DNA of 64,000 nt from Bacillus swezeyi (GCF_001969815.1 NZ_MRBK01000012.1:1-64000), one strand, 5' to 3'. Shown: positions 9,649 to 19,726, numbered from the stretch's first letter. The notes: generated by a model from the letters alone, not told the origin. Translations and numbers: made by a program.

Positions 9649-9674
9649 CTAAGCCCCTTCTGCCGGGGGCTTAG
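9649..9674. terminator. Hairpin between convergent glgP and yteA
   Basis: ctaagcccc pairs with gggg(g)cttag around a short loop. A short T stretch follows on the minus strand and little on the plus strand. It probably serves yteA and may also stop glg transcription. It overlaps the yteA stop codon. Confidence 0.55.
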
Positions 9675-10423
9675 TCATCCTCTGTATATGGTTCTTTTTC
9701 CGCCGGAGGCAGGTCTCCGAATGAGGTCATGATGCCCTCTTCATCAAGCAGTTCTTCATATTTTTCATGCTCTTTCGTCGGATAGACCGTGATTTCTTTT
9801 CCCGTAATATCTGTCGCGGCATAATTTTCGTAGTCTTCGACATAACCAAGCGGCTCTTCATATTCCATGTACATTTGGCTGTATGACAGCGGAGGGACAG
9901 CTAAATCCTGCGGTGTTTCCGAATTGCCGTAGCGCTCGACATCCTGATAAGCGTCCTCTGAATCGTATGCCACATTTTCATCATCTTCATCTCGTTCAAA
10001 ATGGCCGAAAGGAGGGTTTAACACTTCTTCTTCGATCGGACGGTCTTTTGATACAGATACTGTTGAGGAATGCTCACTGCATGTCGTTGCCGTAGGCAGC
10101 ACGGAGAGCCTTTCGTAAGGAATGTCTTTTCCGCATACTTCACAACGGCCGTATTCTTCTTTTTCAATCAAAGATAACGCATGCTCGATATCGTGTAAAT
10201 GCTCCCTTTCATGCTCGTAAAGGGCAAGATCTTTTTCCCGCTCGTAAAGCTCTGTCCCTTCATCTCCAGGGTGATTGTCGTAAGAGGACAGCTCCCCTGT
10301 TGAGTTGAAAGGATATGTGATATCCATGCCAAAATGGCCGCTGTCTTTAAACCGGCTCACAATCTGTTCTTTGCCGGCTTTCAGTTCATTTTCAAGTTTT
10401 GTCAACTGTTCCTTTGTTAGCAC
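9671..10423 (-). CDS. yteA: DksA/TraR-type zinc-finger protein YteA
   Basis: Small acidic protein with an N-terminal helical region and a central DksA/TraR C4-type finger, GRCEVCGKDIPYERL...TTCSEH; the fourth ligand position is His rather than Cys. The acidic C-terminus of about 120 residues is low complexity. Start: the open frame reaches 10489, but those residues have no SD and do not match the family. GTG 10423 begins MLTKEQL, the N-terminus I recall for B. subtilis YteA, and gives 250 residues. It has been linked to sporulation in B. subtilis; its role is unclear. Transcribed away from menA. Confidence 0.85.
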   Translation of the reverse strand: MLTKEQLTKLENELKAGKEQIVSRFKDSGHFGMDITYPFNSTGELSSYDNHPGDEGTELYEREKDLALYEHEREHLHDIEHALSLIEKEEYGRCEVCGKDIPYERLSVLPTATTCSEHSSTVSVSKDRPIEEEVLNPPFGHFERDEDDENVAYDSEDAYQDVERYGNSETPQDLAVPPLSYSQMYMEYEEPLGYVEDYENYAATDITGKEITVYPTKEHEKYEELLDEEGIMTSFGDLPPAEKEPYTEDD

Positions 10424-10501
10424 ATGTATCGCCCCATTTCTAAAAAGTGCTGCCTTTTTAGTATGAACGAATTTAAACAGAACTTTCATTGTAAAAAAAG
10501 C

Positions 10502-10533
10502 AAAAAAAAGAGCCTGCTAAGGGCTCTTTTTTT
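10502..10533 (-). terminator. menA terminator
   Basis: On the minus strand agagccc/gggctct-type stem (aaagagccc, loop ttagca, ggctcttt) followed by eight T. It overlaps the menA stop codon. Confidence 0.88.
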
Positions 10534-11464
10534 AGAAAATATATTGAATGGCCAAGGCAAGCGCAAGCAGAAGGCCGAAAAATGTGTTCGTCTGCGCCGT
10601 TGATTTCATCGCGACCATCAGATCGGCCGGTTTTTCTTTCACCTTGAATTCTTTGATCGCTTTAATCGGTTTCGGAAGGCTTAAAAGAACAAGGCAGCTC
10701 CAAAAAGAAATGATCCCGAACACGATGTACAGACCGATTAATAAATAAGAAACAATGAATACCCAGCTTAATATCTGTACGGCATTTTTTCTTCCTGCCA
10801 AAATCGGAAGCGTCTTTCTTCCGTTTTCCTTGTCTCCGACCAAATCGCGGATGTTGTTGGAAAGGTTGATTCCCCCGACTAGAATCGTGATCGGAAGCGA
10901 AATCAGAAAGACATTCCAAGCCAGTCCGCCGGTCTGGATATAGTAGGAAATGAGGATAATCATCATCCCCATAAAGACGCCGGACATGATCTCGCCGAAT
11001 GGCGTATAAGAAATGGGAAGAGGGCCGCCTGTATAAAGGTATCCGACGGCCATGCAAATTAATCCGACGAGCGCCAGCCACCAGCTTGAAGACACACATA
11101 TATACACACCGAGCACAACGGCTGCCAAGAAGAGGCCGTATGCCAGATATAATACCGTTTTTGGCTTCATTCCGTAGCGGACGATGGCTCCTCCGATACC
11201 GACCGAGTTTTCATTATCGAGCCCGCGCACGTAATCGAAATACTCATTAAATAAATTTGTTCCAATTTGTATCAGGATCGAGGCTGATAGCATAGCTAAA
11301 AACAGCCATATATCAATTCGCCCTGCCTCAAGGGACATGACCGTCCCGAGTGTAACAGGGACAAATGCGGCTGTCAGTGTATGCGGTCTTGTTAACATCC
11401 ACCATACACGCCATTTTTCCGGCTTTATTTCAGAAACACTCCCTGAAAGTGATTGATGCTGCAT
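10532..11464 (-). CDS. menA: 1,4-dihydroxy-2-naphthoate polyprenyltransferase
   Basis: Integral membrane UbiA-family enzyme that prenylates 1,4-dihydroxy-2-naphthoate to demethylmenaquinone, the membrane step of vitamin K2 synthesis. The first Asp-rich motif NEYFDYVRGLD and second motif NIRDLVGDKENGRKT are intact, with about eight hydrophobic segments. The open frame starts at 11536, but ATG 11464 is preceded by AAAGGAG at eight bases and gives 310 residues, the family length. It is divergent from menF, so the men biosynthetic genes flank one regulatory region. Confidence 0.94.
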   Translation of the reverse strand: MQHQSLSGSVSEIKPEKWRVWWMLTRPHTLTAAFVPVTLGTVMSLEAGRIDIWLFLAMLSASILIQIGTNLFNEYFDYVRGLDNENSVGIGGAIVRYGMKPKTVLYLAYGLFLAAVVLGVYICVSSSWWLALVGLICMAVGYLYTGGPLPISYTPFGEIMSGVFMGMMIILISYYIQTGGLAWNVFLISLPITILVGGINLSNNIRDLVGDKENGRKTLPILAGRKNAVQILSWVFIVSYLLIGLYIVFGIISFWSCLVLLSLPKPIKAIKEFKVKEKPADLMVAMKSTAQTNTFFGLLLALALAIQYIF

Positions 11465-11641
11465 AAAGTTTGACTCCTTTAGTTTTAATACGTACACGTC
11501 CATACTAAGTTTAGAAAAAGTTAAAAAAGGTGTCAATATAATGGGTGATATTGTTAGAAAAAAAGCGGCCGGAACACTGGTGAAAAATAATAAACCACCT
11601 TGTCTTTTTCAATTGGCCGATTACGTTTATAATAGTAAGGG

Positions 11642-11689
11642 CACCTGTTAACAAAGTGTCGTTTTGTTGACACACATCGTACACAGGTG
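11642..11689. promoter_or_regulatory. Nested dyads over the men operon promoter
   Basis: Outer arms cacctgt (11642-11648) and acaggtg (11683-11689) enclose an inner 10-bp inverted repeat, tgttaacaaa (11646-11655) and tttgttgaca (11663-11672), with one G-U pair. The inner right arm contains the -35 hexamer ttgaca. It could be an operator or a leader hairpin for an upstream promoter whose -10 is tataat at 11628-11633. Confidence 0.55.
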
Positions 11690-11695
11690 TATGGT
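11667..11695 (+). promoter_or_regulatory. SigA-type promoter of menFDHBEC
   Basis: TTGACA (11667-11672), 17-bp spacer, TATGGT (11690-11695), 37 bp before the menF start. Confidence 0.65.
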
Positions 11696-11731
11696 TATAA
11701 AAGCATTTTACGGATTTTGGAGGAATGTATC

Positions 11732-13156
11732 ATGGTGACAACAGTGCAGCGCACCTTCCTTCGGGAAGCGCCTGAAGCATTAAATGTAGTCAAAAAAGTC
11801 AACCATGCTGTTTTAATAAGTTATTCCAGAAAAATAGAAGGCCTAGACGCCCTTTCCTTTTTCAAAAGCGGAGAAGAAAAATATGCCGGCAACCGGTTTT
11901 TTTGGTCTGATCCTGAAGGGGAAATGACGCTTGTCGGCCTGGGAAAAGAAATAACGGTTTCCACTGATCAAAAGGATGCCGGCCGCTATCGGGATATACA
12001 TGAAAAATGGGAGCGCTTAAAAGAGAAAGCATATCATTTCCATGAAGGTGAAAGAAGGAGTCAAACGCCAGCAGGGCCTTTGCTGTTCGGCGGTTTTTCT
12101 TTCGACCCATTGGAAGAACGAGATCAACATTGGAATGGCTACCAGGAAGGCGCTTTTTTTATTCCCTCTGTCATGCTGACGCGGGACGGAGAGGAATCAT
12201 TTTTAACACTAAATCAATGGAAAGCTCCCAGTGAAGATGTTCAATTTGTTCTTGCTCATCTAAAGTCCGCTGCTTCTCAGATCTTAAAACAAAATGTTCT
12301 TCAGGAAAATGAGAAGGAACATCCTCTGTGTGAGGGCAGGGAAGAGCTGCACCTTCCGCAGTGGTTTGACGCGATTCGCCAGGCGACAGATGACATCAAA
12401 ACAGGCAAATATGATAAAGTCGTACTGGCAAGAGAAACCCTTTTGACGTTTAACAAACCTGTTCAGCTTCATGACGTATTGTGTAATCTTATGTCTGAAC
12501 AAAAAACAAGCTATATTTTCGCTATTGAGGAAAACGGCAAAAGCTTTGTCGGCGCTTCTCCTGAACGGCTCATTAAAAAAGATGCAGACAAGGTGCTCTC
12601 CACCTGTCTCGCGGGCTCGATCAAAAGAGGCGAAAATGAACAGGAAGACCGGATGCTCGGTCTTGAGCTGTTAAACGATGAGAAAAATTTAATTGAACAC
12701 AACATTGTCGTCAACATGATTTTCAAGGCGTTTTTATCAAACTGCAGCCATGTCAAAAAGCCGGACAAGCCGGGATTGTACAAAACAAAAAATGTACAGC
12801 ACCTTTATACACCGGTTGTCGGCAAAATGAATGAGGAATCCTCCCTGTTTCATTTAATCGAGCAGCTCCATCCAACACCAGCCCTCGGAGGAGCGCCTCA
12901 GCACAAAGCAGTTGAGGTCATCCGGAATATTGAACCGCTGTCAAGAGGATGGTATGCGGCGCCGGCAGGATGGATTGATATGCGCGGCAATGGAGAATTT
13001 GCGGTTGCGATCAGGTCAGGGCTGATTGAGTCGAAAGAGGCCAGGCTCTTTGCGGGCTGCGGGATTGTCGCCGATTCCGATCCCGCGCTGGAGTATGAAG
13101 AAACGCAAATGAAACTGAAGCCAATGCTGTCTGCTCTTGGAGGCGATACCCGTTGA
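11732..13156 (+). CDS. menF: Isochorismate synthase MenF
   Basis: Converts chorismate to isochorismate, entry to menaquinone synthesis. Chorismate-binding family; the C-terminal catalytic domain (about residues 220-470) includes [39 protein letters not shown] and [12 protein letters not shown]. The 474 residues are normal. An upstream in-frame ATG (11687) lies within the promoter -10 region; ATG 11732 has ggagg eight bases ahead and is chosen. It overlaps menD by four bases. Confidence 0.95.
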   Translation: MVTTVQRTFLREAPEALNVVKKVNHAVLISYSRKIEGLDALSFFKSGEEKYAGNRFFWSDPEGEMTLVGLGKEITVSTDQKDAGRYRDIHEKWERLKEKAYHFHEGERRSQTPAGPLLFGGFSFDPLEERDQHWNGYQEGAFFIPSVMLTRDGEESFLTLNQWKAPSEDVQFVLAHLKSAASQILKQNVLQENEKEHPLCEGREELHLPQWFDAIRQATDDIKTGKYDKVVLARETLLTFNKPVQLHDVLCNLMSEQKTSYIFAIEENGKSFVGASPERLIKKDADKVLSTCLAGSIKRGENEQEDRMLGLELLNDEKNLIEHNIVVNMIFKAFLSNCSHVKKPDKPGLYKTKNVQHLYTPVVGKMNEESSLFHLIEQLHPTPALGGAPQHKAVEVIRNIEPLSRGWYAAPAGWIDMRGNGEFAVAIRSGLIESKEARLFAGCGIVADSDPALEYEETQMKLKPMLSALGGDTR

Positions 13157-14892
13157 CTGAAAATCCGATTACAAAATATATAGGAAACTTTATTGATGAG
13201 CTTTCACTTGCAGGCGTAACTGAAGCGGTCATCTGCCCGGGATCAAGATCAACGCCGCTTGCGATTCTGGCGGCTGCTCATCCGGATTTGAACGTTCATG
13301 TTCATGTTGATGAAAGATCTGCCGGCTTTTTTGCGCTGGGAATGGCAAAGACGAAACGAAAACCCGTCGCTTTGATCTGTACGTCCGGAACGGCAGCGGC
13401 CAATTTTTACCCGGCAGTGGTTGAAGCTCATTATTCAAGAATACCGCTCATCATTTTAACGGCTGATCGGCCGCACGAGCTTCGCGAAGTAGGAGCACCT
13501 CAAGCGATTGATCAGCAATTCTTATTCGGCAACTTTGTTAAGTATTTCACAGACTCGGCTCTCCCTGATATCCATCCGGATATGCTGGCATATATTCGTT
13601 CTTTGGCGGGGCGGGCTGCCGGAGAAGCGGCAAAAGCGCCGTGCGGTCCGGTCCATATCAATTTTCCATTGAGAGAGCCGCTGATGCCAAACCTAGATGA
13701 TGAGCCGTTCCAAAGAGTGAGAAACCGCCGCCATGTGTCGGCCGCAAGCGGTCACGCCTCCGCTGACAAAAACGAGCTTGAAGCTTTAAGCGCTTTGATC
13801 CGTGAGACTGAAAAAGGTGTGATTGTTTGCGGAGAGCTTCAAAATGAAGACGCGGCCCCGCATATTTTATCTCTTTCAAAAGCATTGGGGTACCCAATTT
13901 TGGCTGATCCGCTGTCAAACTTGAGAAACGGCAGCCATTCTAAAGAAACGGTCATCGATGCGTACGATTCATTTTTGAAAGATGAAGAATTAAAGCAATA
14001 TCTCATGCCTGAGCTTGTTATCCGCTTTGGGCCGATGCCGGTATCAAAACCGCTGTTCCAGCTATTAAAACAAAATCCAGCTATCCGGCAAATCGTCGTT
14101 GATCCTGATGGCGGCTGGCGAGACCCGACACAGCAAAGCTCCCACATGCTGCATGCTGCTGAACAGGAATTTGCCGCCTTTATGGAAGCCTCGCTTACCG
14201 AAAAGAAATCTTTCGGCTGGCTCGAAAAATGGCAGTTTGCCAACAACCGATTCCGCCATCATTTAAGAAATCTTGAAGCTGAGGATCTTACATTTGAAGG
14301 AAATGTTTATCGACACCTGCAGCATTATATCCCGGAAAACAGTTCTCTGTTTGTCGGCAACAGCATGCCGATTCGTGATGTGGATACATTTTTTGAAAAT
14401 CAGGAGCGGTCTTTTCGGATCTTTGCCAACAGGGGAGCCAACGGAATTGACGGAGTGGTGTCGACCGCCCTCGGCATTTATGCCGCAACAAAAAAACCGG
14501 TCACCCTTGTGATTGGAGATTTGTCTTTTTATCACGATTTAAATGGCTTGCTTGTCAGCAAAACGCTCGGCATCCCGTTGACAGTCGTTCTTGTCAACAA
14601 TGACGGGGGAGGCATTTTCTCATTTCTTCCTCAGTCTGCTGAAGAGAAATATTTCGAGCAATTATTCGGAACGCCTACAGGACTGGAATTTGAACATGCC
14701 GCCAAACTGTACGGGGGACAATATGTATGTCCAGAATCCTCCGCTCATTTTGCCGACGCTTATTTATCTTCCGTCAACCGCCGCGGCCTCGATATTATTG
14801 AAGTGAAGACGAAGCGCGAGACCAGAGTTCAGCACCATCGCCAGATGCTTGATTCGGCGCTTCATGAAATCAGAAAAGAGTGGCCGTTTTGA
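13153..14892 (+). CDS. menD: SEPHCHC synthase MenD
   Basis: Thiamine-diphosphate enzyme that joins isochorismate and 2-oxoglutarate to give 2-succinyl-5-enolpyruvyl-6-hydroxy-3-cyclohexene-1-carboxylate. The three ThDP-family domains are visible: N-terminal [11 protein letters not shown] and the region around VDERSAGF, and C-terminal metal-binding [11 protein letters not shown]...NNDGGG. 579 residues, full length. Start TTG 13153 overlaps the menF stop, with GGAGG nine bases before it; [11 protein letters not shown] matches the family start. Confidence 0.95.
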   Translation: MTENPITKYIGNFIDELSLAGVTEAVICPGSRSTPLAILAAAHPDLNVHVHVDERSAGFFALGMAKTKRKPVALICTSGTAAANFYPAVVEAHYSRIPLIILTADRPHELREVGAPQAIDQQFLFGNFVKYFTDSALPDIHPDMLAYIRSLAGRAAGEAAKAPCGPVHINFPLREPLMPNLDDEPFQRVRNRRHVSAASGHASADKNELEALSALIRETEKGVIVCGELQNEDAAPHILSLSKALGYPILADPLSNLRNGSHSKETVIDAYDSFLKDEELKQYLMPELVIRFGPMPVSKPLFQLLKQNPAIRQIVVDPDGGWRDPTQQSSHMLHAAEQEFAAFMEASLTEKKSFGWLEKWQFANNRFRHHLRNLEAEDLTFEGNVYRHLQHYIPENSSLFVGNSMPIRDVDTFFENQERSFRIFANRGANGIDGVVSTALGIYAATKKPVTLVIGDLSFYHDLNGLLVSKTLGIPLTVVLVNNDGGGIFSFLPQSAEEKYFEQLFGTPTGLEFEHAAKLYGGQYVCPESSAHFADAYLSSVNRRGLDIIEVKTKRETRVQHHRQMLDSALHEIRKEWPF

Positions 14893-15704
14893 AATTGACA
14901 TTAAAAGACGGCGTCTCTTATGCAATCGAAGACACCGGCGGATTACCAGCAGAAAAAACGGCGGTTTTTCTGCACGGCTTTACAGGAAGCGCAAAAACTT
15001 GGGACGAAGTTGACGGATACTTTCAGGGAATCCGCCGCATCAAAGTCGATCTGCTCGGACACGGCCGAACCGATTCGCCTGAAAATGAAAGCCGCTACAG
15101 CACGGAGAAGCAAATCGCCGATCTTGCGGAGATTTTTGATCTGTTGAAGCTGAAGCAGGTGTATTTGATCGGCTATTCCATGGGGGGAAGGCTTGCCTTA
15201 TCCTTTGCGATGACTCATCCTGGCCGCGTGACAGCCTTCGTTTTAGAAAGCAGCTCTCCGGGTCTTCAAACACCTGATGAAAGACAAAAACGAAGGGAGC
15301 AGGACAGCCGTCTCAGCGAGCGGATTATAAAAGAGGGGATAGAACCTTTCGTCAATTACTGGGAGAGCATTCCGCTGTTTGCTTCCCAGCTTTCGTTGGC
15401 TGAATCCAAAAGAAACAAAATCCGCGAAGAACGGCTGAACAACAATCCGCTCGGGCTTGCCAACAGTTTAATCGGCATGGGAACCGGTTCACAGCCTTCC
15501 TGGTGGGACAGGCTTGGTGAAATCACATATCCGTCTCTTCTCATTGCCGGCGGCCTTGATCAAAAGTTTGTCGGGATCAATCAAAAGATGAATCGGCACA
15601 TCCCCGAATGCCGTCTAGTCGTGGCTGAAAAAGCAGGCCATGCGGTTCATGTGGAAGAACCCGATTTTTTTGGTAAAATAGTAAGTGAATTTATTTTAAA
15701 ATAG
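14880..15704 (+). CDS. menH: SHCHC synthase MenH (alpha/beta hydrolase)
   Basis: Removes pyruvate from the MenD product. Alpha/beta-hydrolase fold with [10 protein letters not shown] oxyanion region, nucleophile elbow GYSMGGR, Asp in GGLDQKF and His in KAGHAVH. 274 residues from GTG 14880, which overlaps the menD end by 13 bp; TTG 14889 is an alternative start. Called ytxM in older B. subtilis maps. The menB SD follows directly. Confidence 0.92.
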   Translation: MAVLKLTLKDGVSYAIEDTGGLPAEKTAVFLHGFTGSAKTWDEVDGYFQGIRRIKVDLLGHGRTDSPENESRYSTEKQIADLAEIFDLLKLKQVYLIGYSMGGRLALSFAMTHPGRVTAFVLESSSPGLQTPDERQKRREQDSRLSERIIKEGIEPFVNYWESIPLFASQLSLAESKRNKIREERLNNNPLGLANSLIGMGTGSQPSWWDRLGEITYPSLLIAGGLDQKFVGINQKMNRHIPECRLVVAEKAGHAVHVEEPDFFGKIVSEFILK

Positions 15705-15717
15705 GAGGTCACATTTC

Positions 15718-16536
15718 ATGACTGTAGAATGGAAAAGCGAACGTCAATACGAAGATGTTTTATATGAAACATACAACGGCATAGCGAAAATCACGATTAA
15801 TCGGCCTGATGTACATAACGCGTTTCGTCCGAAAACCGTATCAGAGCTAATCGATGCTTTTGCTTATGCAAGGGATGATGCAAATGTTGGCGTCATAGTT
15901 CTTGCCGGGGCGGGAGATAAAGCGTTCTGTTCAGGCGGAGACCAAAAGGTCAGAGGCCATGGAGGATATGTGGGAGAAGACGAAATCCCTCGTTTGAACG
16001 TACTTGACTTGCAGCGTCTCATTCGTGTGATACCGAAGCCTGTCGTTGCAATGGTGTCTGGCTATGCGATCGGCGGCGGCCATGTGCTGCATATCGTATG
16101 CGACTTGACGATTGCCGCTGACAACGCGATTTTCGGACAAACCGGCCCGAAAGTGGGAAGCTTTGATGCTGGATACGGTTCAGGCTATCTAGCGCGGATC
16201 GTCGGCCATAAAAAAGCCCGTGAAATCTGGTATCTGTGCCGTCAATATAATGCACAGGAAGCTAAGGAAATGGGCCTTGTCAACACGGTTGTTCCACTTG
16301 AAAAGCTTGAGGAAGAAACGATTCAATGGTGTGAAGAAATGCTTGAGAAAAGTCCGACAGCGCTTAGATTCCTCAAAGCAGCCTTTAACGCCGATACAGA
16401 CGGACTTGCAGGCATCCAGCAATTTGCCGGGGATGCAACGCTCCTTTACTACACAACAGATGAAGCAAAAGAAGGCCGCGATGCGTTTAAAGAAAAACGC
16501 CGTCCTGACTTTGGACAGTTCCCGCGTTTTCCTTAA
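15718..16536 (+). CDS. menB: 1,4-dihydroxy-2-naphthoyl-CoA synthase MenB
   Basis: Crotonase-family enzyme that cyclises o-succinylbenzoyl-CoA to the naphthoquinone ring. Landmarks: [21 protein letters not shown] near the N-terminus, [11 protein letters not shown] oxyanion loop, and [17 protein letters not shown]. The C-terminus [15 protein letters not shown] is the MenB signature. ATG 15718 follows taggaggtc. 272 residues, full length. A terminator-like hairpin separates it from menE. Confidence 0.97.
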   Translation: MTVEWKSERQYEDVLYETYNGIAKITINRPDVHNAFRPKTVSELIDAFAYARDDANVGVIVLAGAGDKAFCSGGDQKVRGHGGYVGEDEIPRLNVLDLQRLIRVIPKPVVAMVSGYAIGGGHVLHIVCDLTIAADNAIFGQTGPKVGSFDAGYGSGYLARIVGHKKAREIWYLCRQYNAQEAKEMGLVNTVVPLEKLEEETIQWCEEMLEKSPTALRFLKAAFNADTDGLAGIQQFAGDATLLYYTTDEAKEGRDAFKEKRRPDFGQFPRFP

Positions 16537-16540
16537 ACAT

Positions 16541-16583
16541 GATAAAAGAAACAGCTTGGTGCGACTGAGCTGTTTTCTTTTAT
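16541..16583. terminator. Hairpin between menB and menE
   Basis: gataaaagaaacagct pairs with agctgtttt-cttttatc with one bulged base. The U-rich 3' arm resembles an intrinsic terminator within the operon, so it probably attenuates menE-menC relative to menFDHB. Confidence 0.6.
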
Positions 16584-16617
16584 CATTCAAGAAATTTTGT
16601 TCTTTGGAGATGATGAC

Positions 16618-18054
16618 ATGCTAATGGACCAGCCAAATTGGCTTCAACAGCGTGCAGTGCTGACACCAGACAGGGTGGCTGTGATTCAGGGCAATCAGCA
16701 GCTTACCTTCCTGCAATTACATAAAGAAACAAAAAAAATGGCCGCACAGCTGAAAAGCTGTTCTATCAGAAAAGGAGATACAGCCGCCATCCTTCTGACA
16801 AACCGGATCGAAATGGTCATCGCCGTGCATGCCTGCTTCTTTCTTGGCGTACGTATCGTTTTGCTGAATACAAAGCTGTCAAAAGCGGAAAGAACATATC
16901 AACTTGAACATTCAGAAGCGCAGCTGCTTATGACGGAACAGCCCTTCGCACAAGAGCATAAAAAAGATCATTTTGTCCGCACTTTTGCAATAGAAGACAT
17001 CCAACAGATTCCGGCTGAACCGCTTTCAGATGCTGCCGGTATCCATTTAGACGATACGGCCACCATCATGTACACTTCAGGTACGACCGGACGTCCGAAG
17101 GGGGTTATGCAGACATTTGCCAACCATTATTTCAGCGCAGTTTCCTCTGCCTTGAATCTTGGTCTCGCAGAAAATGACCGCTGGCTGATCGCCCTTCCGC
17201 TTTTTCATATCAGCGGATTATCAGCCCTCTTCAAATCCGTGATTTACGGAATGACAGTTGTGCTGCATCAAAAATTTGATGTGGAAGATGTTCTTCATTC
17301 GATCAAAGACAATCAAGTGACCATCATTTCGGTCGTTCAGACGACGCTTTCCCGGCTGGCTGCAAGTGTGGACAACTGTCCGGAACCGCTGAGATGCCTC
17401 TTGCTGGGAGGAGGGCCTGCACCGTATGCATTGCTTGAAGAATGCAAAAAGAAACGGATGCCTGTCGTTCAATCATACGGAATGACGGAAACGTGTTCAC
17501 AGATTGCGACACTCGCTCCCGAATACAGCATCACAAAGCTTGGATCAGCCGGCAAACCGCTGTTTGCTTCAAGCATCAGAATCGAACAAAACGGGGCGGT
17601 CTGCAAAAGCGGGGAACACGGTGAAATTACTGTAAAAGGGCCTGCGGTAATGAAGGGCTATTTGAAAAATGAGGCGGCAAACCAAGAGTCATTCGAGGAA
17701 GGCTGGTTTAAAACCGGAGATATCGGGTATTTTGACGATGACGGATTTTTATATGTTTTGGACAGACGTTCAGACTTAATAATTTCAGGCGGGGAAAATA
17801 TTTATCCCGCAGAAATTGAAGCGGTTCTCCTTGCACACCCTGCAGTAGCTGAAGCGGGAGTGAAAGGGGCCGATGACGAGACATGGGGAAAAGTACCTCA
17901 CGCCTATCTTGTTGTCAATGAGCCTGTCGATGAACAAGAACTATTCCGATTTTGCCGAGAACGGCTTGCTTCATATAAGGTGCCGAAAGCTTTTCATGTT
18001 GTCGGCCAATTACCGCGCAATGCTTCAAATAAATTGATGAGACACAAATTGTAG
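16618..18054 (+). CDS. menE: o-succinylbenzoate-CoA ligase MenE
   Basis: Adenylate-forming enzyme that activates o-succinylbenzoate with ATP and CoA. The P-loop YTSGTTGRPKG, the motif QSYGMTETCSQIATL, the hinge FKTGDIGYFDDDGFLYVLDR and the C-terminal lysine in PRNASNK are all present. An open frame extends to TTG 16597, but ATG 16618 has ggaga about eight bases ahead and begins MLMDQPNWLQQRA, the family start. 478 residues. menC follows after 12 bp. Confidence 0.95.
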   Translation: MLMDQPNWLQQRAVLTPDRVAVIQGNQQLTFLQLHKETKKMAAQLKSCSIRKGDTAAILLTNRIEMVIAVHACFFLGVRIVLLNTKLSKAERTYQLEHSEAQLLMTEQPFAQEHKKDHFVRTFAIEDIQQIPAEPLSDAAGIHLDDTATIMYTSGTTGRPKGVMQTFANHYFSAVSSALNLGLAENDRWLIALPLFHISGLSALFKSVIYGMTVVLHQKFDVEDVLHSIKDNQVTIISVVQTTLSRLAASVDNCPEPLRCLLLGGGPAPYALLEECKKKRMPVVQSYGMTETCSQIATLAPEYSITKLGSAGKPLFASSIRIEQNGAVCKSGEHGEITVKGPAVMKGYLKNEAANQESFEEGWFKTGDIGYFDDDGFLYVLDRRSDLIISGGENIYPAEIEAVLLAHPAVAEAGVKGADDETWGKVPHAYLVVNEPVDEQELFRFCRERLASYKVPKAFHVVGQLPRNASNKLMRHKL

Positions 18055-18066
18055 AAGGAGATCGCC

Positions 18067-19176
18067 ATGATTCAAATCAGACAGCTGACATTGTATCACC
18101 TCAGCATGCGGTTGAAAAAGCCTTTTAAATCAAGCTTGGAAACCTTTCAAGAACGTAAATTTATCATTATCGAGGCGGAAGACCAAAGCGGTGTGACTGG
18201 CTGGGGAGAAGTCTCCGCTTTTGCATCGCCGTGGTACACGGAAGAAACAACGGAGACATGCTACCACATGCTGAAAGATTTTTTTATTCCGGCTGTGCTC
18301 CGAGAATCATTCACACATCCTTCAGAAATTCCCGACAGCCTTCGCGGATTTAAAGGCAACCGAATGGCGAAGGCAGGACTTGAGGCCGTCTTTTGGGACA
18401 TTTATGCCCAAAGAAAAGGCATCTCTTTAAGAGAGGCGCTTGGCGGAGTGAAAACAGAGGTGCCTGCCGGCGTTGTCGTCGGACTTGCACCGCTTGAGGA
18501 TATGCTTCAGGAAATTGCCCAATATGTAAAAGAAGGATATCAAAGAATAAAACTCAAAATTCAGCCTGGACAGGATATAGAGCTGTTAAAAGAAATCCGT
18601 AAACATTTTCCGAGGGTTCCCCTGATGGCGGATGCGAACTCTTCTTATAACCTGAAAGATATCAGCCGGATAAAAGAGCTGGACGAATTCAAGCTGATGA
18701 TGATCGAACAGCCGTTGGCAGATGATGATATCGTAGACCATCGTCATCTGCAAAAGCATATAAAAACATCGATTTGCCTTGACGAAAGCATACGTTCTGC
18801 CGAAGATGCGAGAAAGGCAATCGAACTTGGAAGCTGCAAAATCATTAATATCAAGCCTTCGCGGGTCGGGGGACTGACGGAAGCGCTGAAGATTCACGAT
18901 CTTTGCAAAGAGCATAACATGCCGGTCTGGTGCGGCGGCATGTTTGAAACAGGCATTTCCAGAGCGCATAACATCGCACTCAGCTCTCTTCCGCAATTTT
19001 TAATACCAGGTGATATTTCCTCATCTTCACGGTATTGGGAAGAGGACATAGTAAAACCGGAAATTCAGATTGACAATGGATTTATAAAGGTTCCGGACCG
19101 TCCCGGAATGGGATTTCGAGTGGACGCAAATATTTTGAGAAAAAATTCGTCTAAAATGGATGTATTTAAGCAGTAA
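18067..19176 (+). CDS. menC: o-succinylbenzoate synthase MenC
   Basis: Enolase-superfamily dehydratase that forms o-succinylbenzoate from the MenH product. Catalytic pieces: KxK in RIKLKIQPG, metal ligands D in MADANSSY, E in IEQPLAD and D in CLDESI, and the second acid/base Lys in NIKPSRVGG. Some relatives also racemise N-acyl amino acids. 369 residues from ATG 18067 after agaaggag. Last gene of the operon. Confidence 0.94.
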   Translation: MIQIRQLTLYHLSMRLKKPFKSSLETFQERKFIIIEAEDQSGVTGWGEVSAFASPWYTEETTETCYHMLKDFFIPAVLRESFTHPSEIPDSLRGFKGNRMAKAGLEAVFWDIYAQRKGISLREALGGVKTEVPAGVVVGLAPLEDMLQEIAQYVKEGYQRIKLKIQPGQDIELLKEIRKHFPRVPLMADANSSYNLKDISRIKELDEFKLMMIEQPLADDDIVDHRHLQKHIKTSICLDESIRSAEDARKAIELGSCKIINIKPSRVGGLTEALKIHDLCKEHNMPVWCGGMFETGISRAHNIALSSLPQFLIPGDISSSSRYWEEDIVKPEIQIDNGFIKVPDRPGMGFRVDANILRKNSSKMDVFKQ

Positions 19177-19275
19177 AAATCGCCTTTAGTCTGCAAATAT
19201 CCGCATTTTCAAGATTTGTTTAGCTGTTAGCTTTCTTGTATATTGAATATGTACATTATTCCCTTCTCGTTTGGG

Positions 19276-19303
19276 CCGGCTTCATCATGGAGCCGGTTTT
19301 TTT
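19276..19303 (+). terminator. men operon terminator
   Basis: ccggct / agccgg stem, nine-base loop, seven T. Located 100 bp past menC. Confidence 0.88.
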
Positions 19304-19314
19304 ATCTCCTGAAT

Positions 19315-19348
19315 AAAGAAAGAGCTGTCCTGATGACAGCTCTTTCTT
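19315..19348 (-). terminator. Terminator of the small gene at 19347
   Basis: Stem aagaaagagctgtc / gacagctctttctt with a five-base loop; on the minus strand the 3' arm is T-rich. It overlaps the stop codon of the small gene. Confidence 0.75.
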
Positions 19349-19538
19349 ATTCCCCCAACAGCAGGTCTTCATGCTCGGTCTGTCCGATCAGCCGATCTGC
19401 CTGTTCAGGCAAACCGTCAAGACAGCCGTATTCATAATCCCATAAGTTCATGAAGGAGCGGGCAGCCTTTTGGAAAGAGGTTTCATCGGCTCCCTGAACT
19501 TCTTGATAAAAAGCCTTTAGCAGCAACTCTTTATTCAT
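19347..19538 (-). CDS. Hypothetical small acidic protein (63 aa)
   Basis: I do not recognise this family. The ATG at 19538 has an excellent SD (aaggaggaacaatc before atg) and a terminator sits at its stop, so it is very probably real. The 63-residue product is acidic and predicted helical, with one Cys and aromatic residues clustered in FMNLWDYEYG. There are no membrane segments or signal peptide. It lies 26 bp downstream of a DUF1540-type small gene on the same strand. Confidence 0.75.
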   Translation of the reverse strand: MNKELLLKAFYQEVQGADETSFQKAARSFMNLWDYEYGCLDGLPEQADRLIGQTEHEDLLLGE

Positions 19539-19564
19539 GATTGTTCCTCCTTCATCACTCTGGT

Positions 19565-19726
19565 TTAATGGTGTTCAGGTTTAAATGTTTTACAATCTGT
19601 TTCTTCGCTTGATGAAGCTTTCTCGCCTTCTGCATGGCTGACGACATAGATGGCGTCTGCTGTACATTTGTTTCCTTTATCCCAGTATGTGCAGTTGTTG
19701 ACTTCACACAGTATTTTTTGGTCCAT
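19565..19726 (-). CDS. DUF1540-like cysteine-rich small protein (53 aa)
   Basis: A 53-codon gene starting MDQKILCEVNNCTYWDKG and ending CKTFKPEHH. Four cysteines in the pattern CxxxxC, GNKC and a late C, with Ala-x-x-Ile before a short linker, match the DUF1540 family pattern as I recall it; such domains are suspected metal binders. A purine-rich SD (agggggcc) lies about seven bases before ATG 19726. Function unknown. Its neighbours are the ythAB oxidase upstream on the same strand and the acidic 63-residue gene downstream. Confidence 0.8.
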   Translation of the reverse strand: MDQKILCEVNNCTYWDKGNKCTADAIYVVSHAEGEKASSSEETDCKTFKPEHH

